NCBI RefSeq assembly: GCF_000716435.1
Contig: NZ_JNWO01000002.1
Span: forward strand, 558,001-622,000
Length of the DNA stretch: 64,000 nt
Direction of reading: 5' to 3'
From: Streptomyces xylophagus
GTDB taxonomy: Bacteria > Actinomycetota > Actinomycetes > Streptomycetales > Streptomycetaceae
Shown here: one piece after another, positions 45,047 through 53,562 of the stretch
How the letters are laid out: every line of letters starts with the position of its first letter
Numbering within the stretch: position 1 is the first letter of the stretch
Notes under the pieces: generated by a model
The model's input: only the letters and a program-made list of their open reading frames with translations
Database searches by the model: none
Told to the model about the DNA's origin: nothing
Made by a program: the position numbers and the translations under genes

Positions 45047-46851
45047 CACACCGCCTCCGCTGGCCCGGGGCGGCCCAGAGCGGCGGTCAGATGCGGGTCC
45101 TCACTGGCCAGCAGGGGTTCGAGCGCACCGCTCAGATAGCGCGCACGCATCGCCGAACGCTTCACCTTGCCGCTGGTCGTACGGTGGACGGCACCAGGTC
45201 GGAGCAGCAGAACCCCGCCGACCGGCACGCCGATTTCCCTGGCGACCGTGAGTTTCATGGCGGAGGCGATGTCGCCCATCCGGCTCGGCCCCCAGTGGCC
45301 TCTGATCTCGTGCAGGACGACAACCGACTCCGGAAAACCCGGGTCGCCGTTCCCGCCGACCGTGAAGACAGCACCGTGCAGGCCACGCAACTCCTCATGA
45401 TGGGAGCGAAGTTCGTCCTCGACGTCCTGCGGGTGAATGTTGCGGCCGTGCAGGACGAGAACGTCCTTGCGGCGGCCGGTGACGAAGAGATGGCCGTCCA
45501 GCAGCCCGCCTAGGTCGCCTGTGCGCAGGAACGGGCCCTGCCCATCGGCGGTATGGGCCTCGAACGTGGCCTTGGTGGCCTCGGCCTGCTCCCAGTAGCC
45601 CGCGGTGACACTCGGCCCACTGACCCAGATTTCTCCGATCCGGCCGACGGGCAGTACCTCGCTGCTGTCCGGATCCACGATGCGTACCCGTAGACCGGTG
45701 CTGGAGCCACAGCCCACCAGGTCCCGCGACGGCACACCGGGAGCCGCGCGACGCAGGACGGACCGTTCCAGAGCGGCTACGTCCGCGGGTACCACGTAGG
45801 GCGGTTGGGAGACGCCGCTGCTGGTGACGACCAGGGTCGATTCGGCCAGCCCGTAGAGGGCGGCGAGCGCATGGGACGAAAACCCGGCGGTCCCGAAGCG
45901 TTCGATGAAGCCGGTGACGGTGCGGGAGCGGATCGGCTCGGAACTGTTGACCGCGACATGCACCCGGCTGAGGTCGAGGTCCGCGAGCTGGTCGTCGGAG
46001 ACCCGACGCAGGCAGAGTTCGTAGCCGAAGTCGGGGGAGGCGGTGAAGTTGACGTCGAAAGTGTCCAATAGCTGCAACCACTGGTGCGGGCGGCGCAGAA
46101 AGGTCATCGGATCCATCTGCACATACCCGTTGCCCATCAGGATGCCGGGCAGCATCAGACCGATCAGGCCCATGTCGTGATAGAGCGGGATCCAGCCGCC
46201 GAAGCGGTGCGAGGGCTGTACGTCGAGGCTGTGCCACCCGCTGTCTAGGTTGGCCTGCAGATCGCCGTGCCGGACCATGACGCCTTTGGGAGCGCCGACG
46301 GACCCGGAGGTGTACTGCAGGAGGGCCACGGTGTCAGGCCCGGGCCGCACCCTGGGCCTCCACGCGTCGGGGTCGGCGTCCTCCGTGTCGGTGGGGTGGC
46401 AGACCAGTCCGGCCAGCCCCTCGTCGGCGGCCCACTTCTCCACCTCCTTCAGGCCGTGCCGGTCGGTCAGCAGGACGCGGGCCCTGGCATCCAGGGCGAT
46501 TCCCGCGAGGCGTCGGCGCTCGTGGCGGTAGCGGCCGGGCAAGGGGCCGGGGACGGCGACGAGCCCGGCGTAGAGGCATCCGAAGAACGCGGCGGCGAAG
46601 TCGACGCCCGGCGGATACAGCAGCAGAACACGGTCGCCGGGCTCGGTGCGCTCGGCGAGCCACACCGCGGTCCTGCGAGCCCGTGTGTCCAACTCCGCGT
46701 GAGTCAGGGAGACGCTGTCCTGTGCTCGTCCCGGGTCCGGCACGAACGTGACCGCGCTCGTCGTGCTCGATTCTGTTTCCACGCGTTTCCTGAGAGCCGA
46801 TACAAGGTCGACACCGGACGTCAGCACGCCACTCACGAAAGAACACACCAT
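45046..46851 (-). CDS. Fatty acyl-AMP ligase (FAAL)
   Basis: 601 residues of the adenylate-forming superfamily. ATP loop LLQYTSGSVGAPKGVMV, then the FAAL hallmark GGWIPLYHDMGLIGLMLPGILMG, FTASPDFGYELCLRRV, AVNSSEPIRS, ALYGLAESTLVV and FLRTGDLGGLLDGHLFVTGRRKDVLVLHGRNIHPQDVE. FAALs activate free fatty acids as acyl-AMP and load them onto an ACP rather than CoA. First step of the putative lipid chain. Start at 46851 or a GTG at 46833. It follows the MbtH gene after 35 bases. Confidence 0.93.
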   Translation of the reverse strand: MVCSFVSGVLTSGVDLVSALRKRVETESSTTSAVTFVPDPGRAQDSVSLTHAELDTRARRTAVWLAERTEPGDRVLLLYPPGVDFAAAFFGCLYAGLVAVPGPLPGRYRHERRRLAGIALDARARVLLTDRHGLKEVEKWAADEGLAGLVCHPTDTEDADPDAWRPRVRPGPDTVALLQYTSGSVGAPKGVMVRHGDLQANLDSGWHSLDVQPSHRFGGWIPLYHDMGLIGLMLPGILMGNGYVQMDPMTFLRRPHQWLQLLDTFDVNFTASPDFGYELCLRRVSDDQLADLDLSRVHVAVNSSEPIRSRTVTGFIERFGTAGFSSHALAALYGLAESTLVVTSSGVSQPPYVVPADVAALERSVLRRAAPGVPSRDLVGCGSSTGLRVRIVDPDSSEVLPVGRIGEIWVSGPSVTAGYWEQAEATKATFEAHTADGQGPFLRTGDLGGLLDGHLFVTGRRKDVLVLHGRNIHPQDVEDELRSHHEELRGLHGAVFTVGGNGDPGFPESVVVLHEIRGHWGPSRMGDIASAMKLTVAREIGVPVGGVLLLRPGAVHRTTSGKVKRSAMRARYLSGALEPLLASEDPHLTAALGRPGPAEAV

Positions 46852-46886
46852 CCAAGACGGAACGAGTAAATCCCTGCCGAAAGCTG

Positions 46887-47105
46887 CTACTTGAACGCGT
46901 CGGCAAGGCTTTTCGGGCGCATGTCGGTCCAGTGGATCCCGATGTACTCCAGGCAGTCCGCGCGCGACGCCTCCCTGAAGACCACGTACCAGCCATGAGG
47001 AACATCGAGGAACACCGGCCAGAGCGAATACTGATCCTCGGCATTCCTGATGACGACGTATTCAGCACTTTCATCCTCGAACGGATTGGCCATCATTCGC
47101 TCCAT
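46887..47105 (-). CDS. MbtH-like protein
   Basis: About 70 residues: ANPFEDESAEYVVIRNAEDQYSLWP, VPHGWYVVFREASRADCLEYI and HWTDMRPKSLADAF, carrying the conserved tryptophans and the NPF/DMRP blocks. MbtH proteins are small chaperones and activators of NRPS adenylation domains; the partner is the NRPS at 36917. The ATG pair at 47096/47093, preceded by GGAGCG, is a better start than 47105. Confidence 0.93.
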   Translation of the reverse strand: MERMMANPFEDESAEYVVIRNAEDQYSLWPVFLDVPHGWYVVFREASRADCLEYIGIHWTDMRPKSLADAFK

Positions 47106-47135
47106 GTAGCGCTTTCACGCGGTGACCGGGCCCGT

Positions 47136-48311
47136 TCAACTGCCGCACCCCATAAACGGATTGATCACTGGGGTGCGGTGTCCAGGATGGCCGCCGACGT
47201 GGCTGACTGTCGATGTGCCAGGCCACCGACTTGACCCGCTCGCGCGGTGGATTCCCACATCGGCCGGCTGAATGGTTCGAGGCCGGCGGTCACCGCCGGG
47301 CAATCGCCCCACGACGAGGGCGTTCGCGCTCACCCCGGCGACCGGAACACGTTCCACCGCTGCGCACCCGGCCAGCCGCAGCCACCGCTCGTACGCGGCG
47401 CCGGTGTAGTTCCTGCCACGCCGAGTCTCTACGAGCATCAGCAGGTTGAACAACGCGGCGGGCGCGGGTCCCGACTCGTCATCGTCCATCAGCAGTTCGG
47501 CGACCAGGATCCGGCCCCCGTCCGGGAGTGCCGCCGCGACCTTGTCGAGGATGACCTGGTTCTCCGCGGCGCTCCAGTCGTGCAACACCGACGACAGGAG
47601 GGCCACGTCGTGCCCGCCGGGCAGCTTCTCCTCGGCGAAGAAGTCGCCGGCCACGCAGGTGATCCGGTCGCTGAGGCCCGCCTCGGCGATCCGCTCCGCC
47701 GTCTGCTCGCACACGAACGGCAGGTCGTAGACCGTTGCTTCCAGGGTCGGGTAGGCCCGGCACAGCTCGATCGTGAACGCGGCACCGCCACCACCGACAT
47801 CCAGCAACCGCCGCACCGACCCGAAGTCGTACGCCTCGGCGACAGCCCGGGCCGTGTACGTCGACAGCGAGTGCATGCCCCGCCAGAACGTCCGCACCGT
47901 CACGGGATCGGCGTCGTCGAACAGCGAATCCCGCTGCGTCGCGTCCCATACGGTTGGCGCGTCGGTGTGCACCGCCTCGGCGAGACGCATCCAGCCCGCG
48001 TAGACCCGTTCGTCCAGCATGGTGACGAAATCGCCGAAGTAGTAACGGGTTCCGGGGACCAGGTACTCGCGCGCCAGCGGCGACGCCCGGAACCGGTCAC
48101 CGTCCTTCTCCAGCAGCCCCAGACCTGCGCATCCGGTGAGCAGCATCCCCGCCGGACGTGTCCGCAACTCTCGTGCGGCGGCGAACTCTTCGACGGTGAT
48201 CCCGTCGCCCGTCGCCAGGCTGAACACGTCCAACTGCACGGCGACGGCGAGTGTCTTGCTTGCGAACAGCCCCGAACTGAGCTGCATCAAAGCGAAGGGT
48301 GCAACCGTCAC
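47136..48311 (-). CDS. SAM-dependent O-methyltransferase, with long C-terminal tail
   Basis: 391 residues, acetylserotonin O-methyltransferase/TcmO family. N-terminal winged-helix dimerisation part (MQLSSGLFASKTLAVAVQLDVFSLA, GMLLTGCAGLGLLEKDGDRF), then LLDVGGGGAAFTIELCRAYP (SAM site) and VALLSSVLHDWSAAENQVILDKVAAALPDGGRILVAELLMDDD. The normal family end is reached near ANALVVGR; a further 55 or so Pro/Gly/Arg-rich residues follow, possibly through loss of the original stop. GTG start overlapping the glycosyltransferase stop (GTGA). Probably tailors the cluster product. Confidence 0.9.
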   Translation of the reverse strand: MTVAPFALMQLSSGLFASKTLAVAVQLDVFSLATGDGITVEEFAAARELRTRPAGMLLTGCAGLGLLEKDGDRFRASPLAREYLVPGTRYYFGDFVTMLDERVYAGWMRLAEAVHTDAPTVWDATQRDSLFDDADPVTVRTFWRGMHSLSTYTARAVAEAYDFGSVRRLLDVGGGGAAFTIELCRAYPTLEATVYDLPFVCEQTAERIAEAGLSDRITCVAGDFFAEEKLPGGHDVALLSSVLHDWSAAENQVILDKVAAALPDGGRILVAELLMDDDESGPAPAALFNLLMLVETRRGRNYTGAAYERWLRLAGCAAVERVPVAGVSANALVVGRLPGGDRRPRTIQPADVGIHRASGSSRWPGTSTVSHVGGHPGHRTPVINPFMGCGS

Positions 48312-49654
48312 AGCTCGTCCCCTTCCCGTCGCAGGCCGAGTCGTGAATGCTCGCCCCCTGCCGTGGCCTGCTCGACGATGTCGGCGATGGCGTCGAAGGG
48401 CCGGTACTCGGCGCACTGACTCCGGATCTCGCTCGCGCGCTTGCGGTATCGCGGGTCGTTCAGCACATCGTCTACGGCGGCTCGGACGGCGGCCGTTCCG
48501 GGGCGGGCCGTGTGCAGATTGACGCCGATGCCGGACCACTCGACGCGTGCGGCGACCTCGGGCTTGTCCTCGGTCTCGCCGCCGACGACGAGCGGGACCC
48601 CGTGCCGCAGGGCGGTCTGGACACCGCCGTATCCGGCGTTGGTGACCAGGACGTCGGCGAGCGGCAGCAACTGCTCGAAGGGCACGAACCCGGCGAGGCG
48701 GACGTTGGCGGGAACCTGGTCGTCCAGCGCCGCCCTGACCATGTCGGGACCGTCGGGGCGTGCCGTGGCGGCCACGACGGTCACGTCCGCGTCGGCCAGC
48801 GCCCGGAGCGTGGGCACGAGGAGCTGGGAGAAGTCTCCGTTCTCCACGGTGCCCTGCGTGACGACGACAACCGGCCTGTCGTCGGACAACTCCGCCCACC
48901 AGTCGGGGAGTTCGAACTCGCTGTCGGTGGCGGCCGGAAGGGGGCCGATGAAGCGGAAGCCCTCCGGGGCGTCGCCGCGCGGGTACTCGAAGGCGGGAAC
49001 GGTCAGCTGCAGCAGATGGTCGGGGACCGTGGCCATGGCATCGAAGAGGGGAGCGGGCAGTGTGACACCCATCGAGGTGAAAACGCCTTCCACGTACTGC
49101 TGCGGATCCGCGAAGAACGCGCCCATCTGGACGCGCATGTCGTCGTAGCTGGCACGTTCTTCGTCGGTGGTGGGCGGGAGCAGCCCCGGCCCGAAGGGCG
49201 CGGTGTCCGCGCTGCTGAAGGCGGGCGGCGCGATGCCGATGTTCACCAGGAGCGGGCGCCGGCCACGGGGAGCGCGCAGGGCCGTCGGCAGCGCCCAGAA
49301 GGACATCGGCTCGCTGATCACCACGGTCGCGGGAAACTCGGCGAGGAGCTCCTGGAGGCGCTTGTCGTGGATCGGCGCCTGGTCGGCCGCAAGGTGCTTG
49401 ATATCGAAGACGATCCGCTCGAGCGGCGCGAGTTTCTCGCGCTCGGCGAGCGCGGCGTCCAGGGCGCCGACAGTGACGTCGACCTCCGCGGGGTGCGGGA
49501 CGAACCGCGCCCCGGTCGCGCTTATCTGCGCTTCGAACTGGGCGCCCGTGTAGAAGAGAACCTCGTGTCCGCGCTTCGTCAGGTCGGCCGCTATCGCCGC
49601 GAGGGGTACGACATGGCCCGGTACAGGGCCCGCTGTGACAATGATCTTTGCCAT
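48308..49654 (-). CDS. GT1-family glycosyltransferase (natural-product type)
   Basis: 448 residues, GT-B fold. N-terminal IIVTAGPVPGHVVPLAAIAADLTKRGHEVLFYTG is typical of macrolide/UGT-like enzymes. The C-terminal donor site has VVVTQGTVENGDFSQLLVPTLRAL, VPFEQLLPLADVLVTNAGYGGVQTALRHGVPLVVGGETEDKPEVAARV. It would add a sugar to a lipid or peptide acceptor. No sugar-nucleotide synthesis genes are nearby, so a common donor such as UDP-glucose is likely. Overlaps the methyltransferase gene; AAAAGAG before the ATG. Confidence 0.92.
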   Translation of the reverse strand: MAKIIVTAGPVPGHVVPLAAIAADLTKRGHEVLFYTGAQFEAQISATGARFVPHPAEVDVTVGALDAALAEREKLAPLERIVFDIKHLAADQAPIHDKRLQELLAEFPATVVISEPMSFWALPTALRAPRGRRPLLVNIGIAPPAFSSADTAPFGPGLLPPTTDEERASYDDMRVQMGAFFADPQQYVEGVFTSMGVTLPAPLFDAMATVPDHLLQLTVPAFEYPRGDAPEGFRFIGPLPAATDSEFELPDWWAELSDDRPVVVVTQGTVENGDFSQLLVPTLRALADADVTVVAATARPDGPDMVRAALDDQVPANVRLAGFVPFEQLLPLADVLVTNAGYGGVQTALRHGVPLVVGGETEDKPEVAARVEWSGIGVNLHTARPGTAAVRAAVDDVLNDPRYRKRASEIRSQCAEYRPFDAIADIVEQATAGGEHSRLGLRREGDEL

Positions 49655-49718
49655 GATCTCTTTTCCGGATGGACAGGAACGTGGTCTTGGACAAACCAGT
49701 GGGCAACCGGTGGGTATG

Positions 49719-50243
49719 TCAGGCCTTGAAGGCGCGGGCGCTGATGTCGACGGACAGGTGACGGGCCGCCATACCGCGCATCTTGGTGATTCCGAGCGCG
49801 TAGCGGTCGATCGTCCCGTGGGCGGTGAAGACCGCCGATGCGCCTGTGATGTCGATGTCCGTCACGGTGAGCTCGACGGGTGCCGACTTGCCCTTCACCG
49901 TAAGGACCCCCGATACCGTGCAGCTGTCCGTCCGGCGCTGAATCCCGCTGGTCCGGAAGGAGATGGTGGGGTGGCGGCGGGCATGGAGGAACAGGGCCGA
50001 CCTCACCTGGGGGTCCCTGATGAAGTTCCGGGTCGAGAAGCTCGAAGCGGAGATCTCGGCGTCCACGGTGGAGTCGTCGACCTGGTCGGAAACGATGATC
50101 ACGCCGCGCGTCACGGCGAAACTGCCACGGACCTTGCCCAGGCCGAACATGTGCTTGGTGGTGAAGGCGACGGTCGATGTCGAGCCGTCGATGAGGTAAC
50201 GCCCTGTCGGCGGCGCCGGGAGGGCGGTTGCGGAAGTGGACAT
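49719..50243 (-). CDS. YceI-family lipid-binding-type protein
   Basis: 174 residues: GRYLIDGSTSTVAFTTKHMFGLGKVRGSF, STVDAEISASSFSTRN, HPTISFRTSGIQ and VSGVLTVKGKSAPVELTV, the lipocalin-like YceI pattern. No signal peptide, so cytoplasmic. YceI proteins bind polyisoprenoid or fatty ligands; MarR-YceI pairs are common in actinobacteria. Being first in the minus-strand run, it may either handle the lipid substrate or just share the MarR promoter. Confidence 0.9.
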   Translation of the reverse strand: MSTSATALPAPPTGRYLIDGSTSTVAFTTKHMFGLGKVRGSFAVTRGVIIVSDQVDDSTVDAEISASSFSTRNFIRDPQVRSALFLHARRHPTISFRTSGIQRRTDSCTVSGVLTVKGKSAPVELTVTDIDITGASAVFTAHGTIDRYALGITKMRGMAARHLSVDISARAFKA

Positions 50244-50576
50244 GGCATCGGGGTCCTTCGTCGAGTGGCGTGCAAGGACTGCCGCGAACAAGGGACGGTT
50301 CTCGGTTCCGTTCGCGACAATGGCCAATCTAGCAATCGCTGCCTGCGCAGGCAACTAACAGTGTGTGATGGGATGTCGCGCACGGTGGCGAGTGGGGGAG
50401 TGCCGGTCGATCGGTCCCATCCGCGAACCCGCTGGACAGCAGGGTCAGATGGTGTCTGGAGGGGCAGTCGACAGCGCTCGCGACTGGTGTGACCTGACGC
50501 AGCATGGCGGCTGACTGAGGCACGTGGAGGTGTCGGCAACTCGATAGCTGCCTGCAACTGCAAGTATGCTGAGGTC
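50244..50576. promoter_or_regulatory. Divergent YceI/MarR promoter region with repeated motif
   Basis: The 9-mer GCTGCCTGC occurs at 50338-50346, inside a perfect 14-base palindrome TGCCTGCGCAGGCA (50340-50353), and again at 50547-50555, just before the MarR ATG. The two copies sit near the two gene starts, as expected for a MarR dimer controlling both promoters. No coding potential seen in between. Confidence 0.5.
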
Positions 50577-51044
50577 ATGACGGATGGCCCACCCACGAAC
50601 CTTCAACCACTGGACGCTCTGGAGGAGCCGGCATGGCGAGATCTCGCCCGCTTCTTCGTGCTGGCGCCGCGGTACCTCGACGACGACCTGCAACGCGGCG
50701 CGAACATCTCACTCAGTACCTACAGTGCGCTGACGCACCTGTCCGAGGCGCCCGATCAGGTACTGCGGGTCGCTGAACTCGCCAACCGTGTCTACCTGTC
50801 AGGCAGCAGGACGACGCGTCTGGTCGACGCCCTCGCTGCTGACGGTCTGGTGGTCAAGCGACGTTCCGCAGATGACGCGCGGGGTGTCGAGGTCATCCTC
50901 ACGGCGAAGGGGTTGGAGAGATTGCAGCGGGCCTACCCTGTGCACCTGCGCAGCGTGCGGGAGCGCGTTCTCGATCACGTCCCGCGCTCCACCCTGCCCG
51001 ATCTTGCGGAAGCGATGCGTGCCATTGCCAAGGCCCTCAGTTAG
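50577..51044 (+). CDS. MarR-family transcriptional regulator
   Basis: 155 residues: LSTYSALTHLSEAPDQVLRVAELANRVYLSGSRTTRLVDALAADGLV forms the helix-turn-helix, VKRRSADDARGVEVILTAKGLERL the wing, and C-terminal helices complete the dimer. Divergent from the YceI gene, which is a frequent MarR target; it may therefore also control the glycosyltransferase-to-NRPS run downstream of yceI (inference). Confidence 0.9.
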   Translation: MTDGPPTNLQPLDALEEPAWRDLARFFVLAPRYLDDDLQRGANISLSTYSALTHLSEAPDQVLRVAELANRVYLSGSRTTRLVDALAADGLVVKRRSADDARGVEVILTAKGLERLQRAYPVHLRSVRERVLDHVPRSTLPDLAEAMRAIAKALS

Positions 51045-51244
51045 CGGCAGAGGCGGGCCGCCGTGACCCCGGAGTCCACGATGACCGTTACGGCGGCGCC
51101 CGGCGCCCGCACCCTTTGAATCGGGGGCAGAGTGAGGAACCACCGTGTGTGCGGGGCAAGTCAGTGGTTTGGCACATCGACAGTGAGCCCCGGCATCGAT
51201 CATTCTGAATGCGGCGACCGGGATCGCAAGGCGAGGGTGTGAAG

Positions 51245-52486
51245 GTGTCAGACGGATCCGACAGCGGTTTGGCCAAGCTCGTTGTGGGCCTGCTCGAGAG
51301 AGCTGACGAGCTCGGCGATGCCATGGCCGAACGTATCCGGTCCGTGGCCAATGACCATGGTGGGAACTGTGTCCCGCTGGAGGATTTGCGCGAGTCCTGT
51401 CGTGTGGAGCTGCGCAACGTGTTGCTGGTGCTTGCCGGGCGGGCCCCGCTCGATGCTTCGGTGGGTGCTACGGAAGGGCGCAGACGAGCCCAGCAGAACG
51501 TGCCGGAAGCCACCCTGATCGCCAGTTACCGCGCGGGCATCAAGTTCGTATGGGAGTTGCTCATCGCGGAAGCGTCCGCCACCGGTCTCGTCGACCACGA
51601 AGGTCTCGTCGAGGCTGTGTCCTCGATCTGGGCCGTCCAGGACACGATGATCGAAACGACCGTCGCGGGTCACCGGGAGGCGACCACCGAGCGCCTTCGC
51701 AGCGCGGAGCAGGAGCGTTCCGCGCTGCTTGAAGCCCTGCTGACCAATCGGAGCCTGGACGCCGGGATGCTGCTGGCGGCGATCGACGTGCTGCACATGC
51801 CGCGGTACGGCTCGTTCGCGGTCGTCGCGGCGGAGGTGCCGTCGGTGGGCCGTCAGCCACTGGCGAGGATGGAACAGGCGCTCAGCCGGTCCCATATCCA
51901 CTCCGTGTGGCACATGCGTCCGGACACCCACGTCGGCATCGTCCAGCTCACGTCGGCGCGGCAGTACGACGAACTCGTCGAGGTACTTGAGGGCGAGTCG
52001 GTCAGCAGGACCGGCGTCAGCCCCGTCTATGACGATCTGTACAACACGAGTGGGAGCCTGTGGTACGCAAAGATCGCCATACAGAGCGGACGTGCGGGTG
52101 GCTGTGCTGTCACCGTGTTCGACGACTGCCTGGTCGCGATCGCCGTGGCGACCGCTCCTGAGATCACCCAGCGTCTGGCCCGCAATATCTTCGACCCGCT
52201 CGACGCGCTCCCCGAGGCGGAACGAAACGTGTTGATCGACACTCTGGAGGCCTGGATGGCCTGCGGAGGCTCGACCGAGGAAACGGCAAAGCACATGTAC
52301 TGCCATCCCAACACCGTGCGCCTGCGCTTTCGTCGGATCACCGAGTACACCGGACGTTCGACCTCGGAGCCGCAAGGGATCACAGAACTGTGCATCGCAC
52401 TCCACGCGCTCAGGCAGAACCCGGAAGGGGCAGCCCGCGGTGCTGCGCAAGGTAGGAACGACCTGCGCATGCCAGGAGCATCCTGA
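51245..52486 (+). CDS. PucR/CdaR-type transcriptional regulator
   Basis: About 413 residues. N-terminal helical domain of the RsbT-co-antagonist/PucR type (GLLERADELGDAMAERIR, ATLIASYRAGIKFVWELLI), a central GGDEF-like alpha/beta domain (residues about 190-310), and the C-terminal PucR helix-turn-helix (STEETAKHMYCHPNTVRLRFRRITEYTG). Such proteins sense small molecules or metabolic state. The GTG at 51245 fits the upstream GGCGAGG spacing; GTG 51239 or ATG 51209 are alternatives. No obvious target next door. Confidence 0.85.
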   Translation: MSDGSDSGLAKLVVGLLERADELGDAMAERIRSVANDHGGNCVPLEDLRESCRVELRNVLLVLAGRAPLDASVGATEGRRRAQQNVPEATLIASYRAGIKFVWELLIAEASATGLVDHEGLVEAVSSIWAVQDTMIETTVAGHREATTERLRSAEQERSALLEALLTNRSLDAGMLLAAIDVLHMPRYGSFAVVAAEVPSVGRQPLARMEQALSRSHIHSVWHMRPDTHVGIVQLTSARQYDELVEVLEGESVSRTGVSPVYDDLYNTSGSLWYAKIAIQSGRAGGCAVTVFDDCLVAIAVATAPEITQRLARNIFDPLDALPEAERNVLIDTLEAWMACGGSTEETAKHMYCHPNTVRLRFRRITEYTGRSTSEPQGITELCIALHALRQNPEGAARGAAQGRNDLRMPGAS

Positions 52487-52836
52487 AGGGCGTTACACCA
52501 GGCCGTGTTCGGGCAGGCCGGAGCGGGTGGGCGGCATCGTGTGTTCATGAGGCGAGGGCGAGGGCGAAGGCGAGGCCGAGGTTGTGCGGGTGAGTGACGG
52601 CCTCGACGGCGTGATGGAGCCGTCGCCGTGCCGGCACGGCGAACAACGGACCCGGCTGCGCATCGTGAGATTCGTGCGGCGGCACATCGCGACCACCAGC
52701 ACCTGCTGGGCCCTCAACACCCAAGCCATACAACGTAGATGCCAGATCACGGCCGAGTGCGACACCCTTTGGCGAGCATCCCGCCCCGTTGGCAACATGG
52801 CCGCCTTCGGCCACCCCCCCCAGGGAGGCATCCACC
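52487..52836. other. Intergenic region with a GGCGAG-type hexamer repeat
   Basis: About 350 bases with no supported gene. Around 52550-52579 there are about five imperfect tandem copies of GGCGAG. On the minus strand this encodes a short Leu/Ala run in an open frame ending near 52545, which may be decayed coding sequence. A GGGAGG ribosome binding site at the right end serves the methyltransferase. Confidence 0.4.
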
Positions 52837-53490
52837 GTGTCCACCCCCGACAGCCAGATTGCGTACTGGGATACCGCTGCAGCAACCAAGACGTTCACCC
52901 ATCCACTCCATCTGCCCTGGCTGGACGGGATCAGCAGGCACGCCGCGGTTCTCGACTACGGATGCGGCTACGGCCGCACCATGGCGGAACTCGAACAGCA
53001 CGGCTTCGGCAACCTGTTGGGCGCCGACACCTCACCGGCAATGATCAAACGGGCCCAACACCTGCACCCCACCATGCACTTCACCACCCTGAGCGAACCA
53101 CCGGCCCTGCCTTCCCCACATGCCGAATTCGACGCCGTCCTGCTCTTCGCCGTGCTGACCTGCGTCCCCGCAGACGAGTCCCAACACCGGTTGATCACCG
53201 AGCTGAACCGCATCCTCAAGCCCGGCGGAATCCTCTACGTCAGCGACCTTCTCCTCCAGGACGACGAACGCAATCGCCGCCGCTACAGCAAATACGCGAC
53301 CGGCCACGGCAGTTACGGCGTATTCGAGACCGGCGACGGCGCGGTCTGCCGCCACCACTCACGTGAATGGCTCACCATTCTGCTGGCGGGTTTCGAAGTG
53401 CTCAGTTCCCGAACCATCGTCGTGCCCACCATGAACGGCCATGAGTCAACGGGCATCCAAATCCTCGTCCGAAAGCCCACCGCGACATGA
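52837..53490 (+). CDS. Class I SAM-dependent methyltransferase
   Basis: 217 residues: AVLDYGCGYGRTMAELEQHGFGNLLGADTSPAMI (SAM-binding motif I and acidic loop), FDAVLLFAVLTCVPADESQHRLI and LNRILKPGGILYVSDLLL (motif III). The GTG start follows GGGAGG. Resembles small-molecule methyltransferases (Methyltransf_11/25 type); substrate unknown and no pathway neighbours. Confidence 0.88.
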   Translation: MSTPDSQIAYWDTAAATKTFTHPLHLPWLDGISRHAAVLDYGCGYGRTMAELEQHGFGNLLGADTSPAMIKRAQHLHPTMHFTTLSEPPALPSPHAEFDAVLLFAVLTCVPADESQHRLITELNRILKPGGILYVSDLLLQDDERNRRRYSKYATGHGSYGVFETGDGAVCRHHSREWLTILLAGFEVLSSRTIVVPTMNGHESTGIQILVRKPTAT

Positions 53491-53562
53491 ACGCGGTGCA
53501 GAGCCAGGCCAGTTGACGACTGCCATGAGAAATTAGCCTCGCGGTCAGCTCCTGGTCCAGGC

